A stretch of 64,000 bases of DNA from Vibrio pelagius (GCF_024347575.1 NZ_AP025503.1:2542001-2606000); one strand, 5' to 3'. Numbered from the stretch's first letter, positions 38,776-49,220 are shown. The notes: generated from the letters alone by a model not told the origin. Numbers and translations: made by a program.

Positions 38776-40065
38776 ATGTTGTCTATTTTTGCACGCCTTC
38801 CTATATTGCACCGGGTCTTTATTGCATTTTTTAGTGCTGTAATCTTCGTTGCCCTTTTTCTTCTGCCCGATGTCAGTTCTCTGCGTGATAAAAGTGACTC
38901 TCTCGTTATTGGCAAACATTACCCCCTCACCATCAACGCTGCTGCACTGGTCAGCAATGAAGAACATGTACCTACAGCGGTACTCAACTGGGAGAAGTAC
39001 ACGGTTCGTTCTGGAGAAAGCACCTCAGTGCTGTTCGAGCGTATTGGTCTCTCCTATCGACTCTTAATTACACTGCTGAACACCAACAAAGACATCAACA
39101 AACAACTCTCGAATCTTAAGCCTGGCGATGTTTTGCAGTTTGGTTTTGATGAAAACAACGACCTAATCCAACTAAAAAGGCAGCTCAGTGCCTTCGAGAG
39201 CTTTAAGATCACCAAATCTGGCGACAGTTACACCTCAAACTTTGACAAAAAAGAAGTCGCTTACCAATACAACTATGCGGAAGCAGACATCACCTCTAAC
39301 TTCTGGAACGCAGGCATGAGCGCGGGCTTAACCGCCAACCAAATCATGGAGCTTGCGGGTATTTTTGGTTGGGATATCGATTTTGCATTAGACATTCGCA
39401 AAAACGACAGCTTTAAAATCCTGTACCAAGAAAAAGTGGTTGAGGGTGAAGTGATTGGTCGCGGCAAGATCACCGCTGCGATTTTCAAGAACCAAGGCGA
39501 CACCTTTACCGCGATTCTTGATGACAAGACGGGAAACTACTATGACGATCAAGGGCGAGCGATGAAAAAAGCCTTTCTCCGCTCTCCAGTCGATTTTAGA
39601 CGCGTAACATCGAACTTTAACCCTCGTCGTAAGCACCCAGTCACCGGTAAAGTACGCCCACACAGAGGCACCGACTATGCCGCGCCTGTGGGTACACCGA
39701 TTTGGGCTGCCGGCGATGGTATTGTTCAAAAATCTGGCTACAACCAATTCAACGGTAACTATGTCTTTATTCGACACAGTAATACTTACCTAACCAAGTA
39801 CCTGCACCTTAAGAAACGCTTAGTGAAAACAGGGCAGCGAGTGAAACAAGGCCAAACTATCGGTACCTTGGGTGGTACAGGTCGAGTTACCGGCCCACAC
39901 CTTCACTACGAGTTTTTAGTTAATGGCGTGCACAAGAACGCACGTACTGTGAAGCTACCGCAGTCTAAATCGCTGACTGGTAAAGCGAAAGCAACCTTCA
40001 TTGCTAACTCGAAGCGACGCCTGGAAAAGTTAGACCGGTATAGCCAACTACTGGCCACTAACTAA
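38776..40065 (+). CDS. shyC: M23 peptidoglycan DD-endopeptidase, ShyC-like
   Basis: Cell-wall hydrolase cutting DD crosslinks, 429 residues. N-terminal signal anchor (about 12-30), a LysM-type/OapA-like domain near 70-120 (WEKYTVRSGESTSVLFERIGLSYRLLITLLN), a middle domain, then LytM: HRGTDYA with zinc ligands H296 and D300, and HLHYEFLVNG near 375. In V. cholerae the M23 gene beside tyrS is VC0630 (ShyC), membrane-anchored; this protein also keeps an N-terminal hydrophobic segment without an obvious cleavage site. The symbol rests on synteny and memory of the Shy set. Confidence 0.85.
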   Translation: MLSIFARLPILHRVFIAFFSAVIFVALFLLPDVSSLRDKSDSLVIGKHYPLTINAAALVSNEEHVPTAVLNWEKYTVRSGESTSVLFERIGLSYRLLITLLNTNKDINKQLSNLKPGDVLQFGFDENNDLIQLKRQLSAFESFKITKSGDSYTSNFDKKEVAYQYNYAEADITSNFWNAGMSAGLTANQIMELAGIFGWDIDFALDIRKNDSFKILYQEKVVEGEVIGRGKITAAIFKNQGDTFTAILDDKTGNYYDDQGRAMKKAFLRSPVDFRRVTSNFNPRRKHPVTGKVRPHRGTDYAAPVGTPIWAAGDGIVQKSGYNQFNGNYVFIRHSNTYLTKYLHLKKRLVKTGQRVKQGQTIGTLGGTGRVTGPHLHYEFLVNGVHKNARTVKLPQSKSLTGKAKATFIANSKRRLEKLDRYSQLLATN

Positions 40066-40123
40066 CGTTTTCATTTATCACTTCGAACTCTGTGTAAGCA
40101 AAAACGTTGAACAACATAAAAAG

Positions 40124-40158
40124 ACAAAGAGCACCACTTTGGGGTACTCTTTGTTTTA
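40124..40158. terminator. Terminator between the M23 gene and the RND permease
   Basis: ACAAAGAG, 15-base apical part, CTCTTTGTTTTAT: 8-bp stem with T-rich tails both ways. Confidence 0.8.
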
Positions 40159-40187
40159 TCTATCGTACCTAGCTTTTGCTATTGAAC

Positions 40188-43100
40188 TTATTCATCTGCG
40201 CTGGTGCTCTGTCTGTTTTTATCTCTACCTAGCATTAACAAACAAGGTGTAAGCACCAAGGTTAAAACCGTCGCAAATGCCAAACCTCCAGCAATCGCGG
40301 TTGCCAGTTGCGACCACCACTGGGTACTCGGTGCGCCGAACTCGATCTTCTGATTGATTAAGTCGATGTTCATCTCAAGCACCATCGGCATCAAGCCCAA
40401 AATGGTTGTTACAGTTGTTAGCATTACCGGCCTTAGACGCTGAACACCGGTTCTTAAAATCGCGTCTCGCTTGTCTAGCCCCCGCTTGACCAGCTGATTA
40501 TAGGTATCAATCAGTACAATATTATTGTTCACCACGATACCCGCCAATGCGATCACCCCAATGCCGGACATCACCACTCCAAAAGGACGCTGGAATATCA
40601 GTAATCCCATAAACACACCCACAGTCGAGAATAGCACCGCACTGAGGATAAGGAAGGCTTGATAGAAGCTATTGAACTGAGTGATGAGAATCAAGGCCAT
40701 TGCCGCCAACGCGACCATGAACGCACTTTGCAAAAATGCTGATGAGTTCTCTTGCTCCTCATTCTGACCACGAATACGAAACTCAACGCCATTGGGCAAG
40801 CCCAACTCACTTAACGCTTGTTCAATCTTAGGTAGCTCTAGCGCAAGGTTGAACCCTTCTTTCATATCAGCCAACACGTTGACCACTCGTTTCCCATCTA
40901 GGCGCTTAATGGTGTCTTGCTTATGGTCGGGTACAATCTGAGCGAAATTGGTGATAGGGACCAGACCTGCAGGCGTTTTGACTCTGAGTTGATCGAAGCG
41001 ACCAATATCTCTCTTATCATTTGGATAACGAACTAAGATATCGACCTCTTCCGAAGAGTCATCAGGTAAGTAGTCCCCAATCTTTAGCCCATTGGTGACA
41101 AACTGAACCGTATTTCCGACAAGAGTGGCGTCGGCAGAAAAGCGCGCCGCATCATCACGCCTGATATCCACTTTCCAATCAATACCATCTTTACTGCTAG
41201 TGTCGCTAATGTTGGTCAAAGCAGGACTGGCATCTGCCCACGACCGAACCATTTTAGCAGCTTGATTTAACTGCTGTGGTGTTTTGGCCGAGAGCTCAAT
41301 CACCAAGTCATTCTCTACTGGAGGACCTGCATCCGGAAACTTAAGCTCAATTTCGACACCTGGGTATTGGTCAGTTTGAACTTTTAGCTCTTCAATGATC
41401 GCTTTAACACTGCGACGATACTGCCAATCGACAGGCGTAATCGAAATAAGACCGATCTGATCATCTCCTCCTGTTCTCGTATAAACACTGTCGAACTCTT
41501 CATGGCCAAGCATCATCTGCTCAATATCTCTCATGATGACGTCTTTTTCTTGAATCGAGAGATCACCATGCGATCGCACTTTAACGTTGAAAAACGGAGG
41601 ATCAACCTCAGGGAAGAACTCGGCCCCAAGTCCAGCTTTGGCATAAGAGAAGCCAACTGCGATCGAGAGCAATATCGCACTCAACAAGATTTTGAGTGGA
41701 TGTTGAATCGCTACAGAGAGGGTGTGGTAATAGAGTTTGGTAATCCCTGTCGCTTGTGAGAAGTCCCCATTATGTAGAGCGACCATTCGAGATTGATTAG
41801 AAGCAGAGACATACTGCGGTTTACCAATCAACCCTCCCAACACAGGAACAAACAACAGTGCCATCAACAGAGAAGCAAACAAGGTTGCTATCAAAGTTAG
41901 TGGTAAGTACTTCATGAACTCGCCAGTCACGTCTGGCCAGAACAGCAATGGGGCAAACGCCGCTAAGGTCGTCGCGGTAGATGCCGTGATTGGCCATGCC
42001 ATACGCTTCGCTGCCGCTTGGTAAGCCGTTTTCTTTGCTTCACCCTCTTGCATCCTTCTGTCAGCAAACTCGGTGACAACAATCGCACCATCCACCAGCA
42101 AACCGACGGCCATGATTAATGAGAACAACACCACGATATTGACGGTTAAACCAAACACCGATAACACCAGTAACCCAGTCAAGAACGATCCGGGGATAGA
42201 GATACCGACCAACAACGCAGTGCGAACACCCAAGATCGCGATGATTACGATCACCACCAAAATAATGGCGGAGAGGATGTTGTTTTGCAGATCATTAAGC
42301 ATGATCTTGACGTCTTTCGACTCATCCCAAGTGAACTTAACCAATAAGTTATTTGGCCATTCTGCTCTTTGTTGAGCAACACCAACAACGGACTTAACCA
42401 GCTCTACCGTCTCAATAATATTCTCGCCAGCACGCTTTTTAATATCTAATACTACGGCAGATTTACCATCTAAACGGGCAAAGCTTTCAGGATCGCGAAA
42501 GGCACGCCTTACCGTGGCTACATCGCCAAAAGTGACAACCTGTTTACCGTCAACTTTGATGGGCAGCTCAAGCACATCTTTCAAAGAATTAAACACCGAA
42601 GGAACTTTGACCGAGAACCGACCATAACCGGTATCCACAAACCCAGCGGCTACGACGCGGTTATTCAGTGCGATCAAGTTATAGATATCCGCTTGATCTA
42701 AGCTGTAACTCTCCATAAGCAGGGGATCAACAATGATTTCGACGATATCTTCTCTGTCACCAGCAATATCCACTTCGAGTATTTGGCGATAGCTCTCTAG
42801 CTTGTCTCCCAATTCACGAGCAATCTGAACGATAGTGCGCTCGGGCACCGTGCCATACAAAACCACGGAAAGTACGGGTTGCTCTGAGGCTAAAGTCACC
42901 TCATTAACGGTTGGTTCATCACTGTCTTCTGGCAACTTAGGTTTGGCAAGATCGACCGCATCTCGCACGTCTGCCATTGCCTTGGTGAGATCAACCCCAA
43001 CATTAAATTCCAACACCACTGAGGCATGGCCTTCAGAAGCAGTGGCTGTCATCTCTTTTACCCCCTCAATTGAGCGCAGCTCTTGCTCGATTGGTCGAAC

Positions 43101-43292
43101 TAACAAGCGTTCGGCATCGGTTGGGGAAATACCTTGGTGGCCGACAGAAACATAGATGATTGGGATGGTAATATCTGGGCTCGACTCCTTGGGAATCGTA
43201 ATATAAGTCCCGATGCCCGCGACCAGAATAAACAGCAGCAGTGACAGCATGGTTCGCGAACGAGACATCGCAGCATCAATCAATGAATACAT
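40188..43292 (-). CDS. RND-family efflux permease
   Basis: Inner-membrane proton-driven exporter with 12 TM helices and two large periplasmic loops, 1034 residues. TM4 reads GLLVDGAIVVTEF with a single aspartate (D401) where AcrB has two, and the TM10 position of AcrB Lys940 reads VVNNNIVLIDT. This is a recognised HAE variant, but its proton relay differs from AcrB. By position it corresponds to the V. cholerae VexIJK system (bile/detergent efflux). The adaptor gene lies directly upstream with 11 bases between; no outer-membrane channel gene is here, so a TolC elsewhere is presumed. Confidence 0.92.
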   Translation of the reverse strand: MYSLIDAAMSRSRTMLSLLLFILVAGIGTYITIPKESSPDITIPIIYVSVGHQGISPTDAERLLVRPIEQELRSIEGVKEMTATASEGHASVVLEFNVGVDLTKAMADVRDAVDLAKPKLPEDSDEPTVNEVTLASEQPVLSVVLYGTVPERTIVQIARELGDKLESYRQILEVDIAGDREDIVEIIVDPLLMESYSLDQADIYNLIALNNRVVAAGFVDTGYGRFSVKVPSVFNSLKDVLELPIKVDGKQVVTFGDVATVRRAFRDPESFARLDGKSAVVLDIKKRAGENIIETVELVKSVVGVAQQRAEWPNNLLVKFTWDESKDVKIMLNDLQNNILSAIILVVIVIIAILGVRTALLVGISIPGSFLTGLLVLSVFGLTVNIVVLFSLIMAVGLLVDGAIVVTEFADRRMQEGEAKKTAYQAAAKRMAWPITASTATTLAAFAPLLFWPDVTGEFMKYLPLTLIATLFASLLMALLFVPVLGGLIGKPQYVSASNQSRMVALHNGDFSQATGITKLYYHTLSVAIQHPLKILLSAILLSIAVGFSYAKAGLGAEFFPEVDPPFFNVKVRSHGDLSIQEKDVIMRDIEQMMLGHEEFDSVYTRTGGDDQIGLISITPVDWQYRRSVKAIIEELKVQTDQYPGVEIELKFPDAGPPVENDLVIELSAKTPQQLNQAAKMVRSWADASPALTNISDTSSKDGIDWKVDIRRDDAARFSADATLVGNTVQFVTNGLKIGDYLPDDSSEEVDILVRYPNDKRDIGRFDQLRVKTPAGLVPITNFAQIVPDHKQDTIKRLDGKRVVNVLADMKEGFNLALELPKIEQALSELGLPNGVEFRIRGQNEEQENSSAFLQSAFMVALAAMALILITQFNSFYQAFLILSAVLFSTVGVFMGLLIFQRPFGVVMSGIGVIALAGIVVNNNIVLIDTYNQLVKRGLDKRDAILRTGVQRLRPVMLTTVTTILGLMPMVLEMNIDLINQKIEFGAPSTQWWSQLATAIAGGLAFATVLTLVLTPCLLMLGRDKNRQSTSADE

Positions 43293-43303
43293 GACGTTAT
43301 CTC

Positions 43304-44413
43304 CTAGTTCGCTGCTGTTGGTTGCTCTGTGGCAATCACGTTATCACCATCACGAACAAAACCTTGTCCAACGGTAATGATATCCACTGTCTCACCAAGC
43401 CCAGCAAGCCAAACACCATCTTGCTCAGCTTTCACTAACTGAATTGGAACAAACTTGACGACCTTGGCATCATCAGACGCTACTAAGGTTTTCACACCTA
43501 GGTTGCCCGCATCATCGAGAGCCAACATCGCAGGTGTCACTTTGATCGCTAGCTGGCTTTCTAGATTCAGAGAAACCTCTGCACTGACGCCAGCTGGCAA
43601 ACTGCGCTGCGGGTTTGGGATTTCAATCTCAATTGGGAATGTATTGGTCGACGCTGTCGATATGCGTGAGATATAGCGAAGCTTGCCTTCAACACTTTGA
43701 TGCCCTAATAAGCGAACCTTAGCCGCTTGGCCTAATTGCAGTTGTTGAATGTGACGTTCACTCACATCGGCTTCAATCACCAGTGGGTCGAGGTCAATAA
43801 CACCAGCAACCGGATCGCCAACCCCAACGAAGTCGCCAACTTCAACGTGTAACTCCTGCACAATGCCAGAGAAAGGTGAACGAATCACCGTATTGCGCAG
43901 GGCTAACTCAGCATTACTCTTCATGGCTTTTGCTTCGGTCAGTGCAGCTTCTGCGGTGGTGTAGGCAATCTCACCTTGTAGGCCACGCTTTTTCAAAGAT
44001 TGCGCAGCCTTAAACTCTTTCTGCTTCAAGCGATACAGTGCTGAAGCTCGCTCTAATTGAATACCTAAGTCAGCTTTGTCTATCTGCGCGATCGCTTGAC
44101 CCGCTTCGACCACATCACCTTTCGTAATATTGAGTGTAACGATTTTTCCTGGGATCTCTGCGCCTAAACGAGCATGTCGATCTGGGGCTGTTCTACCATA
44201 CAAATCAATCGTTTTGTAAGTGGGTGAGGCATCAAAGGTTTGAAAGGAGACTTTGGCGAGTGGAACCTCTGTGTTCGCTGAGGACGTTGGCTCTTCAGCT
44301 TGCCCAACACCTAATCCTAACCATGCAGATAGTAGCAGCACCAAAAACAGAGATACCAACCAAGGTTGCTTTGACCAAAAGGAGAACCCAATACGGGAGA
44401 ATCGGCTAGGCAT
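43304..44413 (-). CDS. RND efflux periplasmic adaptor
   Basis: Membrane fusion protein, 369 residues. N-terminal membrane anchor at about 18-38 (WLVSLFLVLLLSAWLGLGVG), barrel-sandwich half-motifs (PGKIVTLNITKGDVVEAGQAIAQIDKADL and VIRSPFSGIVQELHVEVGDFVGVGDPVAGVIDLDPLVIEADV), a short alpha-hairpin, beta-barrel and membrane-proximal domains. First gene of a two-gene unit with the RND permease. V. cholerae vexIJK has two adaptors; here only one is seen. Confidence 0.9.
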   Translation of the reverse strand: MPSRFSRIGFSFWSKQPWLVSLFLVLLLSAWLGLGVGQAEEPTSSANTEVPLAKVSFQTFDASPTYKTIDLYGRTAPDRHARLGAEIPGKIVTLNITKGDVVEAGQAIAQIDKADLGIQLERASALYRLKQKEFKAAQSLKKRGLQGEIAYTTAEAALTEAKAMKSNAELALRNTVIRSPFSGIVQELHVEVGDFVGVGDPVAGVIDLDPLVIEADVSERHIQQLQLGQAAKVRLLGHQSVEGKLRYISRISTASTNTFPIEIEIPNPQRSLPAGVSAEVSLNLESQLAIKVTPAMLALDDAGNLGVKTLVASDDAKVVKFVPIQLVKAEQDGVWLAGLGETVDIITVGQGFVRDGDNVIATEQPTAAN

Positions 44414-44672
44414 AACACGTCCTTTTACTATTTATAACCTGATGATTGAGAGAGAAACTGAGTTCACTTAAGCATGTGCAACTTCCTGATACACACCTAC
44501 AACCATAACAGACCCGAAAAAGGTAAAATTCGATGAGACCGACACTTTATTCAACATGTCGTTCAATAGAAAACAAAGCTAGTTCTTTTAAAGACAACAA
44601 CTTAGCTAGAAACCCGAGTATCTCCTCTCTCAGAATTCATTGGTAAATGTGCCAACGACTAAGATAAAAATA
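44414..44672. other. Intergenic region upstream of the RND unit
   Basis: 318 bp between the adaptor start and erpA. It holds the erpA terminator and must hold the RND promoter. No convincing operator palindrome and no regulator gene adjoin it. The short AAGCTAG/CTTAGCTAG resemblance at about 44576-44616 is too weak to call. Confidence 0.4.
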
Positions 44673-44673
44673 T

Positions 44674-44704
44674 AAAAAAACGCCGAACCTAAGTTCAGCG
44701 TTTC
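44674..44704 (-). terminator. erpA terminator
   Basis: Minus strand AACGCTGAAC, TTA, GGTTCGGCG followed by TTTTTTT. Confidence 0.88.
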
Positions 44705-44731
44705 TATAAAACAATACGTTTTTGTCAGCTT

Positions 44732-45073
44732 TTACACGCTGAACGACGCACCACAACCACAAGTTGTTGTTGCATTTGGGTTGTTTACAAAAAAGCGTGC
44801 ACCTTCAAGCCCTTCTGTGTAATCCACAACACCGCCAATCAGGTACTGAAGGCTCATTGGGTCAACCACTAGCGTTACACCACTATTTTCAATAGTCATG
44901 TCACCATCATTTACTTTTTCATCGAATGTGAAGCCGTATTGGAAACCGCTACAACCACCACCGGTAATGTATACACGCAGTTTTAGATCTGGGTTTTCTT
45001 CTTCAGCAATCAGCGTTTGTACGCGGGTAGCTGCTGCATCAGAAAAAGACAATGGGATATTTGCTTCGCTCAC
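44732..45073 (-). CDS. erpA: Iron-sulfur cluster insertion protein ErpA
   Basis: A-type carrier that delivers [4Fe-4S] clusters, for example to isoprenoid enzymes IspG/IspH. 113 residues from a GTG start ([18 protein letters not shown]), preceded by AGAGAGG. The three ligand cysteines are in [11 protein letters not shown] and CGCGASFSV near the C-terminus. The frame is open upstream to 45169, but the extra residues are not family-like. Divergent from hemL. Confidence 0.96.
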   Translation of the reverse strand: MSEANIPLSFSDAAATRVQTLIAEEENPDLKLRVYITGGGCSGFQYGFTFDEKVNDGDMTIENSGVTLVVDPMSLQYLIGGVVDYTEGLEGARFFVNNPNATTTCGCGASFSV

Positions 45074-45370
45074 GACAACCTCTCTTACCTGTGTCAAAAA
45101 CAACATGATACAAATCGAGTTCGAGATCATAGTTGTTGAATTTATTTTTCTACTGCGTTGATTATCCAATACCTGACTGAAACGTTCAAGTATTCACCAT
45201 CTGATCGCCGCTTTTCCTGCTAAAAACTCATCAAATAAAAATAAATTGGCCGCTTCACCCCTCAAAACCACCAGATTCGGGCGATTATCTCAGCGAAACC
45301 ATTCCTAGTTGGTTTACGGATAGGTACAATGCGAGCCAATTGGTCCCGACAGTCAAAAGAGGATATATCA

Positions 45371-46660
45371 ATGACCAAATCAGCAGAGCTGTACCAAAAA
45401 GCACAGCAAACTATTCCGGGTGGCGTTAACTCTCCTGTACGTGCATTCAACGGTGTAGGTGGTTCTCCAATCTTCATCGAGCGCGCTGATGGCCCGCTAA
45501 TTTTTGATGCTGATGGTAAAGCATATATCGACTACGTTGGCTCTTGGGGTCCAATGATCCTTGGTCACAACCACGCGGTTATCCGTGATGCAGTTATCGA
45601 AGCGGCTCAACGCGGTCTTAGCTTTGGTGCCCCAACGGAAACTGAAATCAAAATGGCTGAACTGGTATCTGAAATGGTTCCTTCAATGGAACAGCTACGT
45701 ATGGTGAGCTCTGGTACTGAAGCAACAATGAGCGCGATTCGTCTTGCTCGTGGCTTTACTGGTCGTGACAAAATTCTTAAGTTTGAAGGCTGCTACCACG
45801 GCCACGCAGACAGCCTTCTTGTAAAAGCAGGTTCTGGCGCTCTGACTCTAGGTCAACCAAGCTCTCCAGGCGTGCCTGCAGATTTCGCTAAGCACACACT
45901 AACGGCAACATTCAACAACCTAGACTCTGTACGTGAGCTATTCGAAGCAAACAAAGGTGAGATCGCTTGTATCATCGTTGAACCTGTAGCGGGCAACATG
46001 AACTGTATTCCACCAGTAGAAGGCTTCCACGAAGGTTTACGTGAGATCTGTGACCAAGAAGGCGCACTACTTATCTTTGATGAAGTGATGACAGGTTTCC
46101 GTGTTGCTGAAGGCTGTGCGCAGGCTTACTACAACATCAAACCAGACCTAACGTGTCTTGGTAAAGTGATTGGTGGCGGTATGCCTGTAGGTGCTTTTGG
46201 TGGTCGTAAAGACGTGATGCAATACATCGCACCAACGGGCCCAGTTTACCAAGCGGGTACTCTTTCAGGTAACCCTGTAGCAATGGCTGCGGGCTATGCA
46301 TGTCTGAACCTTCTACGTGAAGAAGGTAATGAGAAACGTCTAGCGTCGAAAACTAAGCAACTAGCGAATGGCTTCAAGCAGCTTGCTGACAAGCACGGTA
46401 TTCCTCTACTGGTTCACCAAGTTGGTGGTATGTTTGGTTTCTTCTTCACTGAACAAGAAACGGTGACCTGCTACGAAGATGTAACTAAGTGTGATGTAGA
46501 ACGCTTCAAGCGCTTCTTCCACCTAATGCTAGATCACGGTGTATACCTTGCACCTTCAGCGTTCGAAGCAAGCTTCACATCGCTAGCTCACGGTTCAAAA
46601 GAGATCGACGCAACACTAGAAGCGGCTGACCGCTGTTTTGCAATCCTTGCTGCAGAGTAA
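45371..46660 (+). CDS. hemL: Glutamate-1-semialdehyde 2,1-aminomutase
   Basis: PLP enzyme that makes 5-aminolevulinate in the C5 heme pathway, 429 residues. [13 protein letters not shown] near residue 14, [16 protein letters not shown] near 117-132, [20 protein letters not shown] and the PLP lysine in [16 protein letters not shown] near 264. The ATG at 45371 has AGAGGA upstream; fourteen in-frame codons before it are not part of the protein. Confidence 0.98.
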   Translation: MTKSAELYQKAQQTIPGGVNSPVRAFNGVGGSPIFIERADGPLIFDADGKAYIDYVGSWGPMILGHNHAVIRDAVIEAAQRGLSFGAPTETEIKMAELVSEMVPSMEQLRMVSSGTEATMSAIRLARGFTGRDKILKFEGCYHGHADSLLVKAGSGALTLGQPSSPGVPADFAKHTLTATFNNLDSVRELFEANKGEIACIIVEPVAGNMNCIPPVEGFHEGLREICDQEGALLIFDEVMTGFRVAEGCAQAYYNIKPDLTCLGKVIGGGMPVGAFGGRKDVMQYIAPTGPVYQAGTLSGNPVAMAAGYACLNLLREEGNEKRLASKTKQLANGFKQLADKHGIPLLVHQVGGMFGFFFTEQETVTCYEDVTKCDVERFKRFFHLMLDHGVYLAPSAFEASFTSLAHGSKEIDATLEAADRCFAILAAE

Positions 46661-46689
46661 AGCGATGTAGCTTTAACACATTGTTTTAT

Positions 46690-46719
46690 AAAGGCTGCAT
46701 TGTGCAGCCTTTTCTTTTT
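46690..46719 (+). terminator. hemL terminator
   Basis: AAAGGCTGCA, TTG, TGCAGCCTTTT then CTTTTT. Confidence 0.9.
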
Positions 46720-46768
46720 CAAGCAAACCTAGAGTGACAAAAAACTTCTCACCTTTTGCGACTTCCAA

Positions 46769-46894
46769 TCAACGCTCCCAAAATAGAAACACCAGTAGCA
46801 TTAAGGTGCCAAGCAACATTCGAAACCACGGGATCGCTTTTTTAGCTTGCTGTTCATTCTCTTGGCATTTGTTGTCGTTATTGCAACACCCCAT
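46769..46894 (-). CDS. Small Cys-rich single-TM protein, 41 residues
   Basis: A short gene too small for standard frame lists. The product begins MGCCNNDNKCQENEQQAK and ends in one hydrophobic helix, MLLGTLMLLVFLFW, then ER. CAGGAG lies ten bases before the ATG. Three cysteines (3, 4 and 10) precede the helix; the arrangement could bind metal or a cluster, or be lipid-modified. Codon choice is normal for the window. It is convergent with hemL and divergent from the AI-2E transporter gene. I do not recognise a family. Confidence 0.6.
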   Translation of the reverse strand: MGCCNNDNKCQENEQQAKKAIPWFRMLLGTLMLLVFLFWER

Positions 46895-46970
46895 AATGAA
46901 AACTCCTGATTGCTAACTCTCTGTTTTGCAGCCATTATAAACTGAGTTAGCAAACATAGAGACCATTACC

Positions 46971-48056
46971 GTGTCAGAAAAGATCAAAATTAACTCAAGT
47001 CATTGGGTGATTATTGTTGCCCTACTTGCGGCGGCGTATGCCTGTTATCTGTTGATTGAACCTTACGTCAATTCGATCGTGATGGCGTTCATCATCTCGC
47101 TACTCATGTTTCCTATCCACGAATGGCTTGAGAAAAAACTTCCCAATAAAGCCAACCTAGTCTCTCTACTCTCGTGCATTATTCTCACGTTCATCATTGT
47201 GATCCCTTTGCTTGCTGTCTTTGCTGCGATTGTTCAGCAAGGTTCGTTGTTCTCGCAAAACACTTATCAGTGGGTCACGCACGGTGGTATCCAAACTCTG
47301 TTTGAACATCCATTGGTGATTAAAGCACTGGCTTTTATCAATGACTACCTGCCATTCGATAAGATTGAACCACAAGCTATTGCGAAGAAAGTCGGCGAGT
47401 TCGCCACCAGCTTTGGCTCTAAACTGGTTGGTATCAGTGCCAAGATTTTAGGCGATGCGACCAATTTCCTAATGGACTTCTTCTTAATGTTATTTGTGCT
47501 GTTCTTCCTACTGCGCGACCACGACAAGATCATCACTGTGGTTCGCCACATATTGCCTCTGTCTCGCAGTCAAGAAGACAAGTTGCTTGAAGAGATCGAA
47601 CAGGTTTCTAAATCCGCTGTTATGGGCTCATTTTTAACTGCGATTGCGCAAGGTTTTGCCGGTGGTTTAGGCATGTGGATTGCAGGATTCCCTGGGCTAT
47701 TTTGGGGCACCATGATGGGCTTTGCCTCATTCATTCCGGTCGTTGGTACTGCACTGATTTGGGTTCCGGCCGCAGTTTACTTATTCCTAACCGGTGATAC
47801 TACATGGGCTATTTTCCTTACGGTTTACTGTGTCGCAGTTGTGGGTTCGATTGACAATCTGCTTCGTCCACTCTTGATGCAAGGCAGCGCAGGTATGAAT
47901 ACGTTGATGATCTTTTTCTCACTATTAGGTGGTATTCAACTGTTCGGTCTTATCGGTCTGATTTACGGTCCACTGATCTTTGCGATTACTATCGTGTTGT
48001 TCAACATCTACGATGAAGAGTTTAAAGACTTCCTCGATCGACAAGACAATAGATAA
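46971..48056 (+). CDS. AI-2E family (PerM/YdiK-like) membrane transporter
   Basis: Inner-membrane protein, 361 residues, seven to eight TM helices, GTG start (MSEKIKINSSHWVIIVALLAAAYACYLLIEPY). Family features: FFLLRDHDKIITVVRHILPLSRSQEDKLLEEI, then the TM pair ending GLIYGPLIFAITIVLFNIY. Substrate is not assigned; members have been linked to AI-2 export, Na+/H+ antiport or unknown roles. A terminator follows. Confidence 0.88.
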   Translation: MSEKIKINSSHWVIIVALLAAAYACYLLIEPYVNSIVMAFIISLLMFPIHEWLEKKLPNKANLVSLLSCIILTFIIVIPLLAVFAAIVQQGSLFSQNTYQWVTHGGIQTLFEHPLVIKALAFINDYLPFDKIEPQAIAKKVGEFATSFGSKLVGISAKILGDATNFLMDFFLMLFVLFFLLRDHDKIITVVRHILPLSRSQEDKLLEEIEQVSKSAVMGSFLTAIAQGFAGGLGMWIAGFPGLFWGTMMGFASFIPVVGTALIWVPAAVYLFLTGDTTWAIFLTVYCVAVVGSIDNLLRPLLMQGSAGMNTLMIFFSLLGGIQLFGLIGLIYGPLIFAITIVLFNIYDEEFKDFLDRQDNR

Positions 48057-48087
48057 TCAGCTTAGCGACGATTAAAACTTCAAGCTT

Positions 48088-48121
48088 AGGGCGGATTATG
48101 CGAAAATCCGCCCCTATTTTT
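48088..48121 (+). terminator. Terminator after the AI-2E gene
   Basis: AGGGCGGATT, ATGCGA, AAATCCGCCC then CTATTTTT. It lies 25 bases before the rsmC start. Confidence 0.85.
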
Positions 48122-48146
48122 GCTAACGATTCAACAGAGAGCCCCT

Positions 48147-49169
48147 ATGTCTGCCTATATCGCCCCAAGCCAAATCGCTCAACGCCAACTCGCCTACTTT
48201 GAAGGCAAACATGTTCTGGTTGCTGGTGAAGCGGAGGACCTCTTCCCTGTTGAATTGGCTAAGCACTGTGAGTCGGTATCGGTATTTACCTCAAACTACA
48301 GCTATTACCGTCAGTTAGAAAACTGTCACACCATTCAACGTTTCTACGGTGCCGAGTTCACTGAAGAGACTCAGGCAGACCTAGTTCTACTGTACTGGCC
48401 GAAGGCCAAAGCGGAAGCAGAGTTCTTATTGGCTATGTTGATGGCGAAGCTAGGTAAAGATACTGAAATTGTAGTTGTCGGTGAAAACCGCTCTGGTGTG
48501 AAGAGTATCGAGAAGATGTTCAAGACATACGGCAATGTCGTTAAATATGATTCCGCGCGCCGCTGTTCATTCTATTGGGGTCAATGTCTAGAGCAAGCAC
48601 CAGCATTCAATCTTCAAGACTGGTTTAAAACCTACTCGGTAAACATTGGTGAGCAATCACTTACCGTTAAGAGCTTGCCCGGCGTATTCAGCCACGGTGA
48701 GTTTGATATCGGCAGCCAATTACTGCTGGATACACTACCAAGCCTAAACGGTAAGGTGCTTGATTTTGGTTGTGGTGCAGGTGTGCTTGGCGCTGTAATG
48801 GCTTCGCGTAACCCAGAGATCGAGCTAGAGATGTGTGACATCAGTGCTTTTGCTGTGGAATCAAGCAAAGCAACATTGGCAGCCAATGGGCTAAACGGCA
48901 GAGTATTCGCTTCAGATGTCTACTCTGACACATCAAAGGACTACCGCTTCATTATCAGTAACCCGCCTTTCCATTCAGGTCTAGACACAAGCTACAGCGC
49001 AACAGAAACACTATTGGCCGATGCGCCAAGCTATCTGAACGCTCAAGGTGAAATAATCATTGTGGCTAACAGCTTCCTCAAATATCCACCCATTATTGAG
49101 CAAGCCTTTGGTAAATGCGCGACTCTAAATAAGACTACAAAATTCGCTATCTATCACGCAGCGAAATAA
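48147..49169 (+). CDS. rsmC: 16S rRNA m2G1207 methyltransferase RsmC
   Basis: Guanine-N2 methyltransferase acting on the 30S subunit, 340 residues. The N-terminal half is a degenerate methyltransferase domain; the C-terminal half has the SAM motif [16 protein letters not shown] near 206-220 and the catalytic [11 protein letters not shown] near 270. Start ATG at 48147 with AGAGAG upstream. Confidence 0.95.
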   Translation: MSAYIAPSQIAQRQLAYFEGKHVLVAGEAEDLFPVELAKHCESVSVFTSNYSYYRQLENCHTIQRFYGAEFTEETQADLVLLYWPKAKAEAEFLLAMLMAKLGKDTEIVVVGENRSGVKSIEKMFKTYGNVVKYDSARRCSFYWGQCLEQAPAFNLQDWFKTYSVNIGEQSLTVKSLPGVFSHGEFDIGSQLLLDTLPSLNGKVLDFGCGAGVLGAVMASRNPEIELEMCDISAFAVESSKATLAANGLNGRVFASDVYSDTSKDYRFIISNPPFHSGLDTSYSATETLLADAPSYLNAQGEIIIVANSFLKYPPIIEQAFGKCATLNKTTKFAIYHAAK

Positions 49170-49181
49170 CCGACCTCTTCC

Positions 49182-49207
49182 AAGTGCAGGATAATGCCTG
49201 CACTTTC
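49182..49207 (+). terminator. Probable rsmC terminator
   Basis: AAGTGCAGG, ATAATG, CCTGCACTT followed by TCCGC; the stem is good but the T run is poor. Confidence 0.55.
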
Positions 49208-49220
49208 CGCTCAAATTACT

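Noticed and set aside
46734..46916. 60-codon plus-strand frame after hemL
   Set aside because: Opposite the small Cys-rich gene, which has a much better ribosome binding site and protein-like composition.
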